Numbered from the stretch's first letter, positions 24,692-32,937 are shown. The stretch: DNA of 40,036 bases from DATFES01 sp035457725 (GCA_035457725.1 DATIBC010000001.1:1-40036); one strand, 5' to 3'. Made by a program: numbers and translations. The notes: generated by a model from the letters alone, not told the origin.

Positions 24692-25924
24692 TCAGCGCTT
24701 GCCCAGGTCGGCCAGATCGCGGGAATTGAGATAGCCGCGATCCGCCAGATTCGTCCAACTGATCTGTTGCGTTCGGAAAGCGGAATAGCTTTCATAGATT
24801 TTCCGCGTCAACGGGTCCTTGTTGGCGGTCTCGGACATCACGTCGCTGCTGGCTTTACCGAGCGCTTGGATGAAGGCATCATCGAACTTGCGGATTTCGA
24901 TGCTTTTGTCCTGCATCAACTCCTGCAGGGATTTGGCGTTGTTGGCATTGAACTCCGCGAGCGAGTTCGTGTACTCGGCCATTGCCACCGTCGAGATCAG
25001 ATTGCGATCCTCGCCGCTTAGTTTGTCCCACAGCGCCTTGTTGACGCCGGTCGATAGGACGGTGCCTGGTTCGTGAAATCCCGGGTAGTAGTAATACTTC
25101 GACACTTTATGCAGCCCGAGCACCATGTCGTTCCATGGCCCGACCCATTCGCTGGCGTCGATCGCCCCGGATTTGAGCGCCGGCACGATCTCGCCCCCCG
25201 GCAACGCGACGACGACCGCGCCCAGGCGCCGCAGCACTTCGCCGCCCAAGCCGGGCATGCGATACCTCAGGCCCGCGTAGCTTTCCGGGCCCGTAACCTC
25301 CTTGGTGAACCATCCGCCCATCTGCGCGCCGGTATTGGTCGACAGCAGCGGCTTTACGTTGAAATTGGCGCTCAACTCGTCCCATAGCGCTTGACCGCCG
25401 CCGTAATGAATCCACGCCGCCATTTCGCCGGCGGTGAATCCGAACGGCACCGCGGCGAAGAAGTTGAAGCCAGGCGACTGCTTTTCCCAGTAGTATTCAG
25501 CCGAGTGATACATATCGGCGACGCCGCTCGAGACGGCGTCGAACACCTCGAACGGCTTTACCATTTCGCCGGCGGCGAACACTTTCACTTGCAGGCGCTT
25601 GCCCGTGACGGCGGTGATCGCTTGTCCGATTCGCTCCGCACTGGCCTGAAGGCCAGGCAGGCCCTTCGGCCAACTCGTGACCATCCTGATTTCTCGCAAT
25701 CCCTGCGCAATCGCGGGCGCGCCGAAGGTGGCGGCAACGCTCGCCGCGGTGCCGGCGCCGATCAGCAGGCTGCGCCGGTCGATCGCCGACCCGGTTTTCG
25801 ACGACGCCAGTACCTTTCGGCGCGATACCTGGTGAGGCGCGGATGCCTGCGTCGAACGCGTATCGGCGAGCGGTTGCGTTCCCGCGCGAGCGCGGTTGTC
25901 ACGTCGAATTACCCCGATTTTCAT
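24692..25924 (-). CDS. TRAP-type solute-binding protein (DctP family), Tat-exported
   Basis: A 410-residue periplasmic binding protein of the DctP/TakP group. The mature part has MVTSWPKGLPGLQASAERIG, VKVFAAGEMVKPFEVFDAVS, MYHSAEYYWEKQSPGFNFFA and AGLRYRMPGLGGEVLRRLGA, close to alpha-keto acid binders. Export is by Tat: DRRSLLIGAG at 49-58 with an AIAQ cut near 74. A second Tat-like motif SRRKVLA lies at 34-40, and the N-terminal extension of about 48 residues is unusually long. The start is fixed by GGGGGG just before the ATG at 25924. No dctQ or dctM permease is present. Instead the gene is directly followed by a hybrid kinase, so it probably works as a ligand sensor rather than in transport. 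Ligand identity is inference only. Confidence 0.9.
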   Translation of the reverse strand: MKIGVIRRDNRARAGTQPLADTRSTQASAPHQVSRRKVLASSKTGSAIDRRSLLIGAGTAASVAATFGAPAIAQGLREIRMVTSWPKGLPGLQASAERIGQAITAVTGKRLQVKVFAAGEMVKPFEVFDAVSSGVADMYHSAEYYWEKQSPGFNFFAAVPFGFTAGEMAAWIHYGGGQALWDELSANFNVKPLLSTNTGAQMGGWFTKEVTGPESYAGLRYRMPGLGGEVLRRLGAVVVALPGGEIVPALKSGAIDASEWVGPWNDMVLGLHKVSKYYYYPGFHEPGTVLSTGVNKALWDKLSGEDRNLISTVAMAEYTNSLAEFNANNAKSLQELMQDKSIEIRKFDDAFIQALGKASSDVMSETANKDPLTRKIYESYSAFRTQQISWTNLADRGYLNSRDLADLGKR

Positions 25925-25995
25925 GATCCCCCCAATAAACGCAGCCTGAAGTCTTCCCGAGATTGGATTTCGTAAATCGAATACGGCTGCTATTT

Positions 25996-26007
25996 TATAG
26001 AACTATA
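25996..26007. promoter_or_regulatory. TATAG-AA-CTATA palindrome upstream of the sensory operon
   Basis: A 12-base AT-rich palindrome about 75 bases ahead of the solute-binding protein start, in an otherwise GC-rich setting. It could be a -10 region or an operator for the - strand operon. No matching -35 is clear. Confidence 0.35.
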
Positions 26008-26107
26008 CACTGCCGCCACGGCGCGCGTAACCCGGCACGTTTGCGCCAGCGCTCGGGTGGAGGGCAAGCCGCCCTCCAGGTCGCTTGGCCCCTTGATCAC
26101 CGAAAGC

Positions 26108-26356
26108 CGCGTCGACACCAACGCCTTCGCCGACATGGATTTCGGCAACTTCGATGCACTGTTGGCGCGATCGCCTGGCCAGCCGCTGGTACCGGGAATC
26201 GCGCTCCATGGCTATATCGTCGGCCAGCCGTATCGTTTGTGCCGTCTGCGGCGGCCACCTCGACACATCGTCACGCGGCGTAACGACGCGTGGCTCTGCC
26301 GATCTGGCGGCATCGCACGGCACGTCGCGCGGCTGCGTGGTGGAATCGTGGCGTGA
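26108..26356 (+). pseudogene. Polysaccharide deacetylase C-terminal remnant
   Basis: The last roughly 80 codons of a polysaccharide deacetylase/allantoinase (PuuE)-like gene. The readable stretch has AFADMDFGNFDALLARSPGQ, then PGIALHGYIVGQPYRLCRLR, a close match to the family's GIALHPYIVGQPxRLxxLRRAL, and a final DAWLCRSGGIARHV that matches DxVWxxTxGEIAxH. The catalytic N-terminal part is missing and no start with a ribosome binding site exists. A decayed gene with only its 3' end left is the simplest reading. Confidence 0.72.
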
Positions 26357-26374
26357 ATGGCGCGATTCTGCCGT

Positions 26375-26674
26375 TCACGTAATACTGAGCAGCGCCATGC
26401 CAATGCAGGTGACGACACGGGCGATCGTGGCCCAGCGGCGATCGCCGGCATAGGCCTCCGCAGACCGCCAAACGCCCACCGCAACACAGATATTGTAGGG
26501 TACCGAGATCGCGTAGCCGATGAAAAAGGCTTCGATCGGACGGCCGGCCGAGATCAGCATCAGAAATAGAAAGGTCGTTACCCCGTTTAGCGCGATGCCG
26601 CCCAACACGGCCCAACTCCAGAATGCATCGGCTAGCGGCAACTCCCCGCGCCAGAGGCGGCGCAAGCCGGTCAT
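26375..26674 (-). CDS. Small conserved membrane protein
   Basis: A 99-residue protein with three hydrophobic segments (about 18-42, 48-68 and 82-98) and a basic N-terminus, MTGLRRLWRGELPLADAFW. I recognise the pattern, including VPYNICVAVGVWRSAEAYAG and RRWATIARVV, from an uncharacterised family seen in alphaproteobacteria, but know no function. GGCAGG lies ahead of the ATG at 26674. It is alone, facing the deacetylase relic. Confidence 0.7.
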   Translation of the reverse strand: MTGLRRLWRGELPLADAFWSWAVLGGIALNGVTTFLFLMLISAGRPIEAFFIGYAISVPYNICVAVGVWRSAEAYAGDRRWATIARVVTCIGMALLSIT

Positions 26675-27325
26675 ACGGCCGCCTGCCGCCGCAATGCGCG
26701 ACGGCAGCCGGACCTTAGAGATTTAGGCAACGATGGCTGGTATCCGACCGGCGATGTCGCGGGCCTCCGGCGAGAGGTTCGCCATCGTCGCTCCCGTCGC
26801 AATTTTCGTAAGCGACTTGCCACTATGCTGCGCTTTTAACCGGCCGGACCATGAATCGCGTCCCGCTCCAGACGTTGATTCGAGCGATCTCGAATAGCGT
26901 TCGCGCCGCCCGTTAGATCAAAGACACGCGCGCCAACAATTGGCGATCTACTATGACCCACCCGCCCCGGCCGTCAAACCATATTGGCGGCGGATCCTGA
27001 AAGTGGCGTGATGGACGTCTAGATGCGGGATGCGACAATCTTCCTTTAGTACGCGCGCCAAGGCGACGGAGGCGCGAGGCGACCGATCAGTTGGCCACCA
27101 TCTGCCCGAAATCGCCTCGTCGCGGAGCGCCGACCGCCATGTGCAATTTCTTGAAACGGTTGAACCACGTAAAGCTGCTAGCCCATGCTCGGCTGATGGT
27201 CTCGACGAGCGAAGTGCCGGCACGTGACCTCCGCAGGAAAGTGGTCAATTGCGCGCATTTTCGAAGCTCAATCCAAACCGTCGGTGATATGCTAGGTCGC
27301 TCGCAACGAAACCGTCACTTCGTGA
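26675..27325. other. Long intergenic region without a supportable gene
   Basis: About 650 bases. One short + strand stretch (26726-26839) encodes GNDGWYPTGDVAG, which resembles an AMP-binding enzyme motif, but the continuation does not match, so it is not called. The remainder shows only Arg-rich frames. The promoter of the ferredoxin-cyclase-Rieske gene must lie near its right end, but I cannot identify a clear -35/-10 pair. Confidence 0.5.
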
Positions 27326-28669
27326 ATGCCGAAGATCGTCTGCCTTCCCGATAAACGCGAGTTCGACATTGGTCCGGAGGAAACCATCCTCGAGGCGGCG
27401 TTGCGGGCTGGCATCCCCCACGCGCACGCTTGCGGTGGGCACGCCAAGTGCTCGACATGCCGGATCTGGATCCTGGACGGGCTCGAGCATTGCGCCGATT
27501 TGAGCGAAGTCGAACGGACGCTCTCGTTGGCGCTCGGCTTTGGACCGGAGGTTCGCCTCGCTTGCCAGACGCGAGTGGACGGCGACGTGAAATTGCGCCG
27601 TCTTGTCCTGGACGAGGCTGATCTTGAGATCTCCAGCCAGCTCGCGAAAGAGCGGCTCGGACGCTGCGGAGAGAATAAGGCGATCGCGGTGCTGTTTTGC
27701 GACATCCGCGATTTCACCGCGTTCTCCCGGACGCTTTCGTCCTACGACGTGATGTTCGTGCTCAATCGCTATTTTTATCAGCTGGGCGAGATCATCGAGC
27801 GCAATAAAGGCTATATCGATAACTATATCGGCGATCAGGTTATGGCGTTGTTTGGCATCGACGATGATCCGCGTGCGCCGATACGGGCCGTGAACGCGGG
27901 GCTGGAGATGTTGGGCGCGATCGATCGCCTCAAACCGTATATGGATGCCATGTATGGTCGGCACTTCGATGTCGGTATCGGCATCCACTACGGCGAAGCT
28001 GTCATCGGTTCGGTCGGTTTTCGAGCGCGCGAAAAGGTCACGGCGATTGGCGATACCGTCAATCTCGCGAGCCGAATCGAGCAGGCGAACAAGCAGGCGG
28101 GAACACGCCTTCTCATCTCCGACAGCCTTCATGAGCGGGTGAAGGAGTCGATTTCCGTCAAGGACTTCATACGCGTTAAGCTTCGCGGCGCCGGCGACCG
28201 AATGACCTTATACGAAGTCTCCGGCATCAGCGCTGAGGCGTTGGCCGACATTTCGGGGCAACACGAGGTCGATCGGACGCGAACGCGCTATGCCGGCGTC
28301 GATTGGCTGCGTGTGCTGCCCGAAGCCGACCTTCCGGTCGGACAGCAAAGGGTTGTCGAGCGTGACGATTTTGATCTGCTTCTCGTCCGGACGAAGAGGG
28401 CCATCTACGCGCTCAACAACGCCTGCCCACATCTCCACCTACCCCTAAACGAAAGCGAGATCGTCGAGCCGGACGTCATCGTTTGCCGCTGGCACGAAAC
28501 CCATTTCGACCTGAGAACGGGCGAAGTTCGACTTTGGTGCGCCGCTCTTAATCCCGACGGTACACCCAAAGGCTACGAGTTCCTGGGAAACGTGCGCAAG
28601 AATCGCGCGCCGCTCAGGCCATTTCCGGCGCGAATCGCCGACGGATATGTTTGGGTCGCTTTCGACTAA
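27326..28669 (+). CDS. Ferredoxin-class III nucleotide cyclase-Rieske fusion
   Basis: A 447-residue cytosolic protein with two iron-sulfur modules around a cyclase. Residues 1-92 are a [2Fe-2S] ferredoxin domain of the C-x5-C-x2-C type (C36, C42, C45, C80; CGGHAKCSTC, LACQT). Residues about 118-300 are a class III cyclase with metal aspartates D126 (FCDIRDFT) and D170 (IGDQVMALFG) and catalytic N246/R250 (VNLASRI). The position before the second Asp normally held by the base-selecting Lys is N166 (IDNYIGD). Residues about 325-447 are a Rieske domain (C367/H369 in ACPHLHLP, C387/H390 in CRWHETHF). The redox state of either cluster could gate cyclic nucleotide synthesis. The ATG at 27326 has no strong ribosome binding site. 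It stands alone. Confidence 0.9.
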   Translation: MPKIVCLPDKREFDIGPEETILEAALRAGIPHAHACGGHAKCSTCRIWILDGLEHCADLSEVERTLSLALGFGPEVRLACQTRVDGDVKLRRLVLDEADLEISSQLAKERLGRCGENKAIAVLFCDIRDFTAFSRTLSSYDVMFVLNRYFYQLGEIIERNKGYIDNYIGDQVMALFGIDDDPRAPIRAVNAGLEMLGAIDRLKPYMDAMYGRHFDVGIGIHYGEAVIGSVGFRAREKVTAIGDTVNLASRIEQANKQAGTRLLISDSLHERVKESISVKDFIRVKLRGAGDRMTLYEVSGISAEALADISGQHEVDRTRTRYAGVDWLRVLPEADLPVGQQRVVERDDFDLLLVRTKRAIYALNNACPHLHLPLNESEIVEPDVIVCRWHETHFDLRTGEVRLWCAALNPDGTPKGYEFLGNVRKNRAPLRPFPARIADGYVWVAFD

Positions 28670-29018
28670 GCGTGCTTCGTAGGATCATCCCGCGCAGATC
28701 GAGGCCATCCAGAGTCGCCCTGCTTCGGCCGGCTTGGCCAAGAAAACGTGCGCCGATCAGGATTGCGCCAGTGAATTGCGCGAAGTCCAGGCCTCGTCGA
28801 CCGATCGAGCCCCGACAAGATCGACCTCGGCAAGAATGGCGCCAGTCGGACGGACCGACGACAGACCTGCGCCACAAAGGCTGCACCGGGCCAAGGTCGG
28901 CGCCAATCAGAGTCGCGCGACGAAGATCCGCGCGCGTCAGGTCGGTCGCCGCCCCACCGGTCCCCGCCTCACGCAATGCAAGAGCGACCCACTTCGCCGT
29001 AAACCCGGACATCTTCAT
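28670..29018 (-). pseudogene. Pentapeptide-repeat protein remnant (frameshifted)
   Basis: Read from an ATG at 29018, the - strand gives DLTRADLRRATLIGADLG, typical A(D/N)LxX repeats. The frame then loses the pattern. The pattern resumes in a second frame (GAILAEVDLVGA) and again in the first frame (FTGAILIGARFLG, ATLDGLDLRGM). At least two frameshifts are therefore needed. The intact form would be a right-handed beta-helix protein of unknown target. The gene is antisense to and just downstream of the cyclase fusion gene. Confidence 0.65.
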
Positions 29019-29201
29019 CAGACCGCGCCTCTGACTGGGTCAACAACGCCGCTCGCGAAGTTCCTTCCATGCCGGAAGGAACGGCAGAGCCGACGTCATC
29101 TCACCCGCGATCGAATCGAGCGAACGCGCAAACGTTTTTGACCCATTACGTGTGGAGTCCTCTTATCATGCGTTCGATTGGACCGCATGAGGACCGTCAT
29201 T

Positions 29202-29582
29202 ATGCACCATTCCCGTCTCTGTGCCGTGCTGATCGACTGCAAGACCGCCAACGTCGATGAAGCCGCCCGCTTCTGGGGCGAGGCGCTGGGGCGCCCCGTC
29301 GACCTCAACCATTCGGGCAGCCGCGGCAACTACCGCATGCTGGAGACCCCACCCGATGAGCCAATCGTGGAGATACAGCGTGTGAACCACGAGAGTCGGG
29401 TCCACATCGACATCGAGACCGACGACATTCCCGCCGAAGTGACGCGCCTGGAGAGATTGGGCGCCAAGGTCGTCGACCAGCTAGAGCGCTGGGTGGTGAT
29501 GCAAGCTCCTTCCGGTCAACGTTTTTGCGTCGTACGTGTCCAGCGTCCCGGTTTTCCGAAGAATGCCAACCGCTGGGACTAA
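29202..29582 (+). CDS. VOC-superfamily (glyoxalase-like) protein
   Basis: A 126-residue protein of the vicinal oxygen chelate fold. The beta-alpha-beta-beta-beta pattern fits: LCAVLIDCKTANVDEAARFW (strand and helix), ALGRPVD, the VHIDIETDDIPAEVTRLERL second module and APSGQRFCVVRVQRPGF at the end. The metal-site His/Glu positions may be H in VHIDIE and a C-terminal acidic residue, but the substrate cannot be named. The ATG at 29202 is chosen with GAGGA 8 bases upstream; an earlier in-frame ATG at 29187 is possible. It has no obvious operon partner. Confidence 0.8.
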   Translation: MHHSRLCAVLIDCKTANVDEAARFWGEALGRPVDLNHSGSRGNYRMLETPPDEPIVEIQRVNHESRVHIDIETDDIPAEVTRLERLGAKVVDQLERWVVMQAPSGQRFCVVRVQRPGFPKNANRWD

Positions 29583-29831
29583 CGATCGATTATCGGTGGC
29601 CGATACTGGCCAACGCCGTCGGCCGGTAACCACAGCAAAGATTTCGCGCAACGCAACGGCTCGCGGTCACGCGCCACGGATGGCGTTAATAGCCAGAATT
29701 GACACAGGGTGATAAAACGCGCCCCGATGTCCGGGAACTTGCCCTTGCACCGAAGGAGAAAGCGCCGAGCGCGATAGAGCGGGCAGACGCTTGAGTAGCG
29801 CCACGATACCCCGGGTCCTGATCGCGTTTCA

Positions 29832-30005
29832 TCACGGGAGGAAAATCGTCGCGGCGATGTAATCCGCGTTTATCGCAGCCCGTCTTACGTCGTCGTCTCC
29901 GATCAGGCTCACGAATTCGATACAGGGCAAACGGCGCACGACGATCACCGACGGCATGGCCTGGTGAAGCGTTTCCCGGGCGATCGGCAGAAACGCATGA
30001 ATCAT
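29832..30005 (-). CDS. Small ORF coupled to the end of the vWA operon (doubtful)
   Basis: A 57-codon frame beginning MIHAFLPIARETLHQAMPS and containing VIVVRRLPCIEFVSLIGDDD. Its ATG overlaps the stop of the preceding vWA gene in an ATGA arrangement, and the composition is ordinary, not Arg-rich. Either it is a short last gene of the operon or the 5' relic of a longer one, since the C-terminal residues look like an interrupted globular domain. I recognise no family. Confidence 0.4.
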   Translation of the reverse strand: MIHAFLPIARETLHQAMPSVIVVRRLPCIEFVSLIGDDDVRRAAINADYIAATIFLP

Positions 30006-31012
30006 TTAAGCGCATTCAGCCCCACGAAGCTGCCCGAGTTTTGTTCGGCCAGCAGCCTCATTAGATGTGCGAACCGCGAAAAGTTCGCCTGATACTGGCT
30101 TGGAGCCAGCAGCGTAAGGACCGGAAAACCGAACGTGTGAATTCGCACCTGGGATCGGCCGGCGGGATCTCTCGTGTTCAGGCGCGCAACCGCATACACC
30201 ACCTCGTCTATGCTCGGGCCGTTGAAATCGTCGCCGAAGACGAAGATGCTTGTCGGTCGATCCGGCCGGTAGAAGGTTTGGATCGCCTGGACGATGCCGG
30301 GCGCCGGATTGCTGGCGCTGAAAATGTTCCAGGTCCGCAGCCGGTCAATGACCACCGTGCGGCGCGCGGGGGTGTCGGGAATCCATTGGCCGGAGTAGGT
30401 CGGGAACATATAAGTTCCCTGGTCATTGAGCACCTGGATACCCTTCACTTGCGGGTAGGTGTTGAGAACCTCCTGCATTTTTCGTACCACCAACGGCCAA
30501 GCCCCCTGCTGCATGCTGCCCGACGTATCGATGACGAAAATAATGTACTCGCTGTCGATTGGGATGCCGCCGATTGGCGCGTCCTCGCCGGGTGGCTTGT
30601 AGTCTGGCTGGCTCAAAAGCCGTTTCATCTCTTCGCTCAAGCTTTGCCGGACGCTGTGCAATTGCTCCTCGATGCGCTCGCTCGCCTCAGCGCTGGCCTG
30701 CGCCGCGGTCTGTTGCCGCCGCACGCGCTCCCAATCCGACCCGAGCGCCGCCACGCGGGCTTGCAACTGCGCCAACTCTCGCTGCTTGGAATCGAGCTCG
30801 CGACTCAGCGCCCGATGCTCGGCGATTAGCTGCTCCCTCGCCGCGGCGCTTTGGCTCACGAGTTCGCGCAGACCACTTGTGATCCGCTCGATCGTCTTCG
30901 GCTCGAACGCAAGCGTAATGACCAGCAGTAGGATGATCGCGCCAAAACCACAGGAGATGACGTCCAGGAAGGACAGGCTGAAAGCTTGGATCTCGGTCCG
31001 CCGCTTGCGCAT
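30002..31012 (-). CDS. Membrane-anchored vWA-domain protein 2
   Basis: A 336-residue protein with a short cytoplasmic N-terminus and one TM helix (about 13-36) that carries an acidic residue at its start, FSLSFLDVISCGFGAIILLL (D17), like the ExbD/MotB family. A coiled coil (about 45-120, rich in Arg/Glu/Gln) follows. A von Willebrand A domain (about 150-336) has the MIDAS motif DTSGS (FVIDTSGSMQQG) and the downstream conserved region DRPTSIFVFGDDFNG. The open frame extends far upstream antisense-like, but the ATG at 31012 overlaps the stop of the previous gene (TGATG). It is the last certain gene of the operon. It may bind a metal-dependent partner in the periplasm. Confidence 0.88.
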   Translation of the reverse strand: MRKRRTEIQAFSLSFLDVISCGFGAIILLLVITLAFEPKTIERITSGLRELVSQSAAAREQLIAEHRALSRELDSKQRELAQLQARVAALGSDWERVRRQQTAAQASAEASERIEEQLHSVRQSLSEEMKRLLSQPDYKPPGEDAPIGGIPIDSEYIIFVIDTSGSMQQGAWPLVVRKMQEVLNTYPQVKGIQVLNDQGTYMFPTYSGQWIPDTPARRTVVIDRLRTWNIFSASNPAPGIVQAIQTFYRPDRPTSIFVFGDDFNGPSIDEVVYAVARLNTRDPAGRSQVRIHTFGFPVLTLLAPSQYQANFSRFAHLMRLLAEQNSGSFVGLNALK

Positions 31013-32109
31013 CACGGCCAATCCCTCGACGGCGTGATGAACGAGCCCTGCGAAGCGATCGCCAATTGCCAGAATGCGCCGGCGGCGGCAGGGTCGCCCT
31101 CCATCGGAAAGAGAAGCGTGTTGATCGGGACGCCGCGTGGCAACGTGCGGGCTGCGTCCGTAAACAGCTGCAGCCGTTCTTCGGCCGAGATCAGCCTGTC
31201 TGGTTCGACCATGCGGCCCTGTGTGGGCAGACCGTCGGTTAGAAGGATTACACTGTCGGGTCGCGGCGATATGCGGTCGATCACCGCGAAAGCTCGGTAG
31301 AGGCTGGTCCCGCCGGTCGGCGCGATCTCCCGCGCCGCCTTGATCGCGGCGCTCATTTGGGCGACGTCGTCGGTGCTCAGCCACTTGCCGTCCGTGCCGG
31401 CGATCAACGGCGCGGCATCGGCGCCGAACTGGTAAATCTGAAACTGCTTGCCCGGCCGCAGGTTGGCAACCAGCCAATGCATCGTGCGCACGGCGCGTTG
31501 CCACTTCGGCGCGTTGCGTCGCGTGTCCGGGTCCATCAGCTTCCAGCGGACGACATTGACGATAGTCTCGTCCAGCATGCTCGCGGAGGAGTCGAGGAGA
31601 ACGAGGGTACGCTCGCCGCCCAGCTTCAGGCCGGTGAGGTACTGCCGCTGTCCGTCGCCGCTGAAGCCGATCGGCCGCTTCCCGGCATCCCATTGCTGCG
31701 TCGCCTTGCCGCGCAGCAGGGCGACCGCATGCTCGATGGCGGCGCTCTGCGCTTGCAACGACACGATCGATTCCCGAAGCGCTCGCGCCCGTGCCTCGGC
31801 GTCCTTGGCGCGGCCGGTGGCCTCGCGAATGCGGCTCTCGAACTGCTCGGCTTGGCGTACAATCTCGACCTGCTGGAGCTCCACGGTTGCGACATCTCCG
31901 TTCAGCTTCGCGAGTTCCTCGCGGGCGAAATTCTCGACGGCCGTGGCGCGCCGAAGCTCGGCCCGGAAATCGCCAGTATGCTCGACGCGCTTGCGCACCA
32001 CGTTGGCGTTGAGAATGACCACCAGCAGGATGACCGCGCCGAAGCCGCAGCACATCACATCCAAAAAGGAGATCAGGCCGGCTTCGGTCGTTCTGCGACG
32101 CACACGCAC
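31012..32109 (-). CDS. Membrane-anchored vWA-domain protein 1
   Basis: A 365-residue protein of the same layout as the next gene: a TM helix (about 12-36) with ISFLDVMCCGFGAVILL (D17), a long coiled coil (about 45-130), then a vWA domain (about 165-350) with MIDAS DSSAS at 173-177 (LVLLDSSASMLDE) and SVILLTDGLPTQG. The start is the GTG at 32109, with GGGGGAGG 8 bases before it. Its stop overlaps the start of vWA protein 2. Together with the MotA/TolQ/ExbB gene just upstream, it looks like the small, acid-bearing partner subunit of a proton channel, with a vWA domain replacing the peptidoglycan- or TonB-linked domain. Confidence 0.88.
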   Translation of the reverse strand: MRVRRRTTEAGLISFLDVMCCGFGAVILLVVILNANVVRKRVEHTGDFRAELRRATAVENFAREELAKLNGDVATVELQQVEIVRQAEQFESRIREATGRAKDAEARARALRESIVSLQAQSAAIEHAVALLRGKATQQWDAGKRPIGFSGDGQRQYLTGLKLGGERTLVLLDSSASMLDETIVNVVRWKLMDPDTRRNAPKWQRAVRTMHWLVANLRPGKQFQIYQFGADAAPLIAGTDGKWLSTDDVAQMSAAIKAAREIAPTGGTSLYRAFAVIDRISPRPDSVILLTDGLPTQGRMVEPDRLISAEERLQLFTDAARTLPRGVPINTLLFPMEGDPAAAGAFWQLAIASQGSFITPSRDWP

Positions 32110-32132
32110 GCGGCGGGCCTCCCCCTGGCCCT

Positions 32133-32930
32133 CTACGCCTTCAGCCGACGCACGAACCAGTCGTCGCCATAGCGGCGAGTGTCGAGCACGAATTGCTCCT
32201 GCGACGATTGCAGTTGGTGGATCAGGAACATCAGCACGATGCTGAGCAACAGTGCGATCAGGGTTGAATTGAACGCCGTGCCAAGACTGTCCGTGACGCC
32301 AGTGATGTCACCGCTCACCGCCTTGTGCACCTGGGCCAAGGCATTGCCGATGCCGCGCACCGTGCCGATGAATCCGATGGCCGGAATCGCCCAGGCAACA
32401 TAGCGGATGATCGATAACTCGGAGTCCAGCCGGTCGGCTTCGGCATCGCAAACCGTATGGACGACGTTCGAAGCATCCTGGACGTTGCGCGTGGCGGAAA
32501 ACCGGTCGATCGCCGCCAGCATCACCCGCGCGAGCAGATAGCCCTGCTCCTTCTCGGGCAGACGCTTGCGAATCAGCGCCGAAGCCTGGTGTGCGCTCTC
32601 GATGCTGACGGGGGTTCCTTCGGGCAGACCGACGAGATCCAGCTCGAGTTGCCGGCGCTGGCGCGCCGTGTTAACCGCCTTGTAGCCGAGGATCGCTATC
32701 GCCCACAGCATCAGCACAAAGCAAGATTCCTGCTCGTAATCACGCAGGACGACGTAAATCGACTGCGCGATCTCATAGCCCGGGTCGGCGGTCGCCTTGG
32801 CGCGTTCCTGGGTCAGGAACGCCTCGGCGTTCGGGCGGATCACCGCGACATACACGGCGTGGACAAGAATGAAGGAGACCAGCAGCGCGAAAATCTGGAA
32901 GACGAATTCCGTGGGAAAGAGCCGACGCAT
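32133..32930 (-). CDS. MotA/TolQ/ExbB-family proton channel subunit
   Basis: A 265-residue inner-membrane protein. Hydrophobic helices lie at about 9-31, 70-88, 174-196 and 216-240. The last two match the conserved MotA/TolQ/ExbB core: YVAWAIPAIGFIGTVRGIGN and LGTAFNSTLIALLLSI, which line the proton pathway. A cytoplasmic helical region of about 85 residues separates the second and third helices. In known systems such a pentameric subunit works with a two-copy single-TM partner carrying an Asp. The two vWA proteins encoded next are the obvious candidates. It is 7 bases from the Pro-rich peptide gene and 23 bases before vWA protein 1. Confidence 0.9.
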   Translation of the reverse strand: MRRLFPTEFVFQIFALLVSFILVHAVYVAVIRPNAEAFLTQERAKATADPGYEIAQSIYVVLRDYEQESCFVLMLWAIAILGYKAVNTARQRRQLELDLVGLPEGTPVSIESAHQASALIRKRLPEKEQGYLLARVMLAAIDRFSATRNVQDASNVVHTVCDAEADRLDSELSIIRYVAWAIPAIGFIGTVRGIGNALAQVHKAVSGDITGVTDSLGTAFNSTLIALLLSIVLMFLIHQLQSSQEQFVLDTRRYGDDWFVRRLKA

Positions 32931-32937
32931 GGGCGTC

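Noticed and set aside
24692..25924. Component of a working TRAP transporter
   Set aside because: No dctQ/dctM genes in the window, and the next gene is a sensor kinase.
26726..26839. Short frame with GNDGWYPTGDVAG, like an AMP-binding enzyme
   Set aside because: Only about 12 residues match and what follows does not continue the family pattern.
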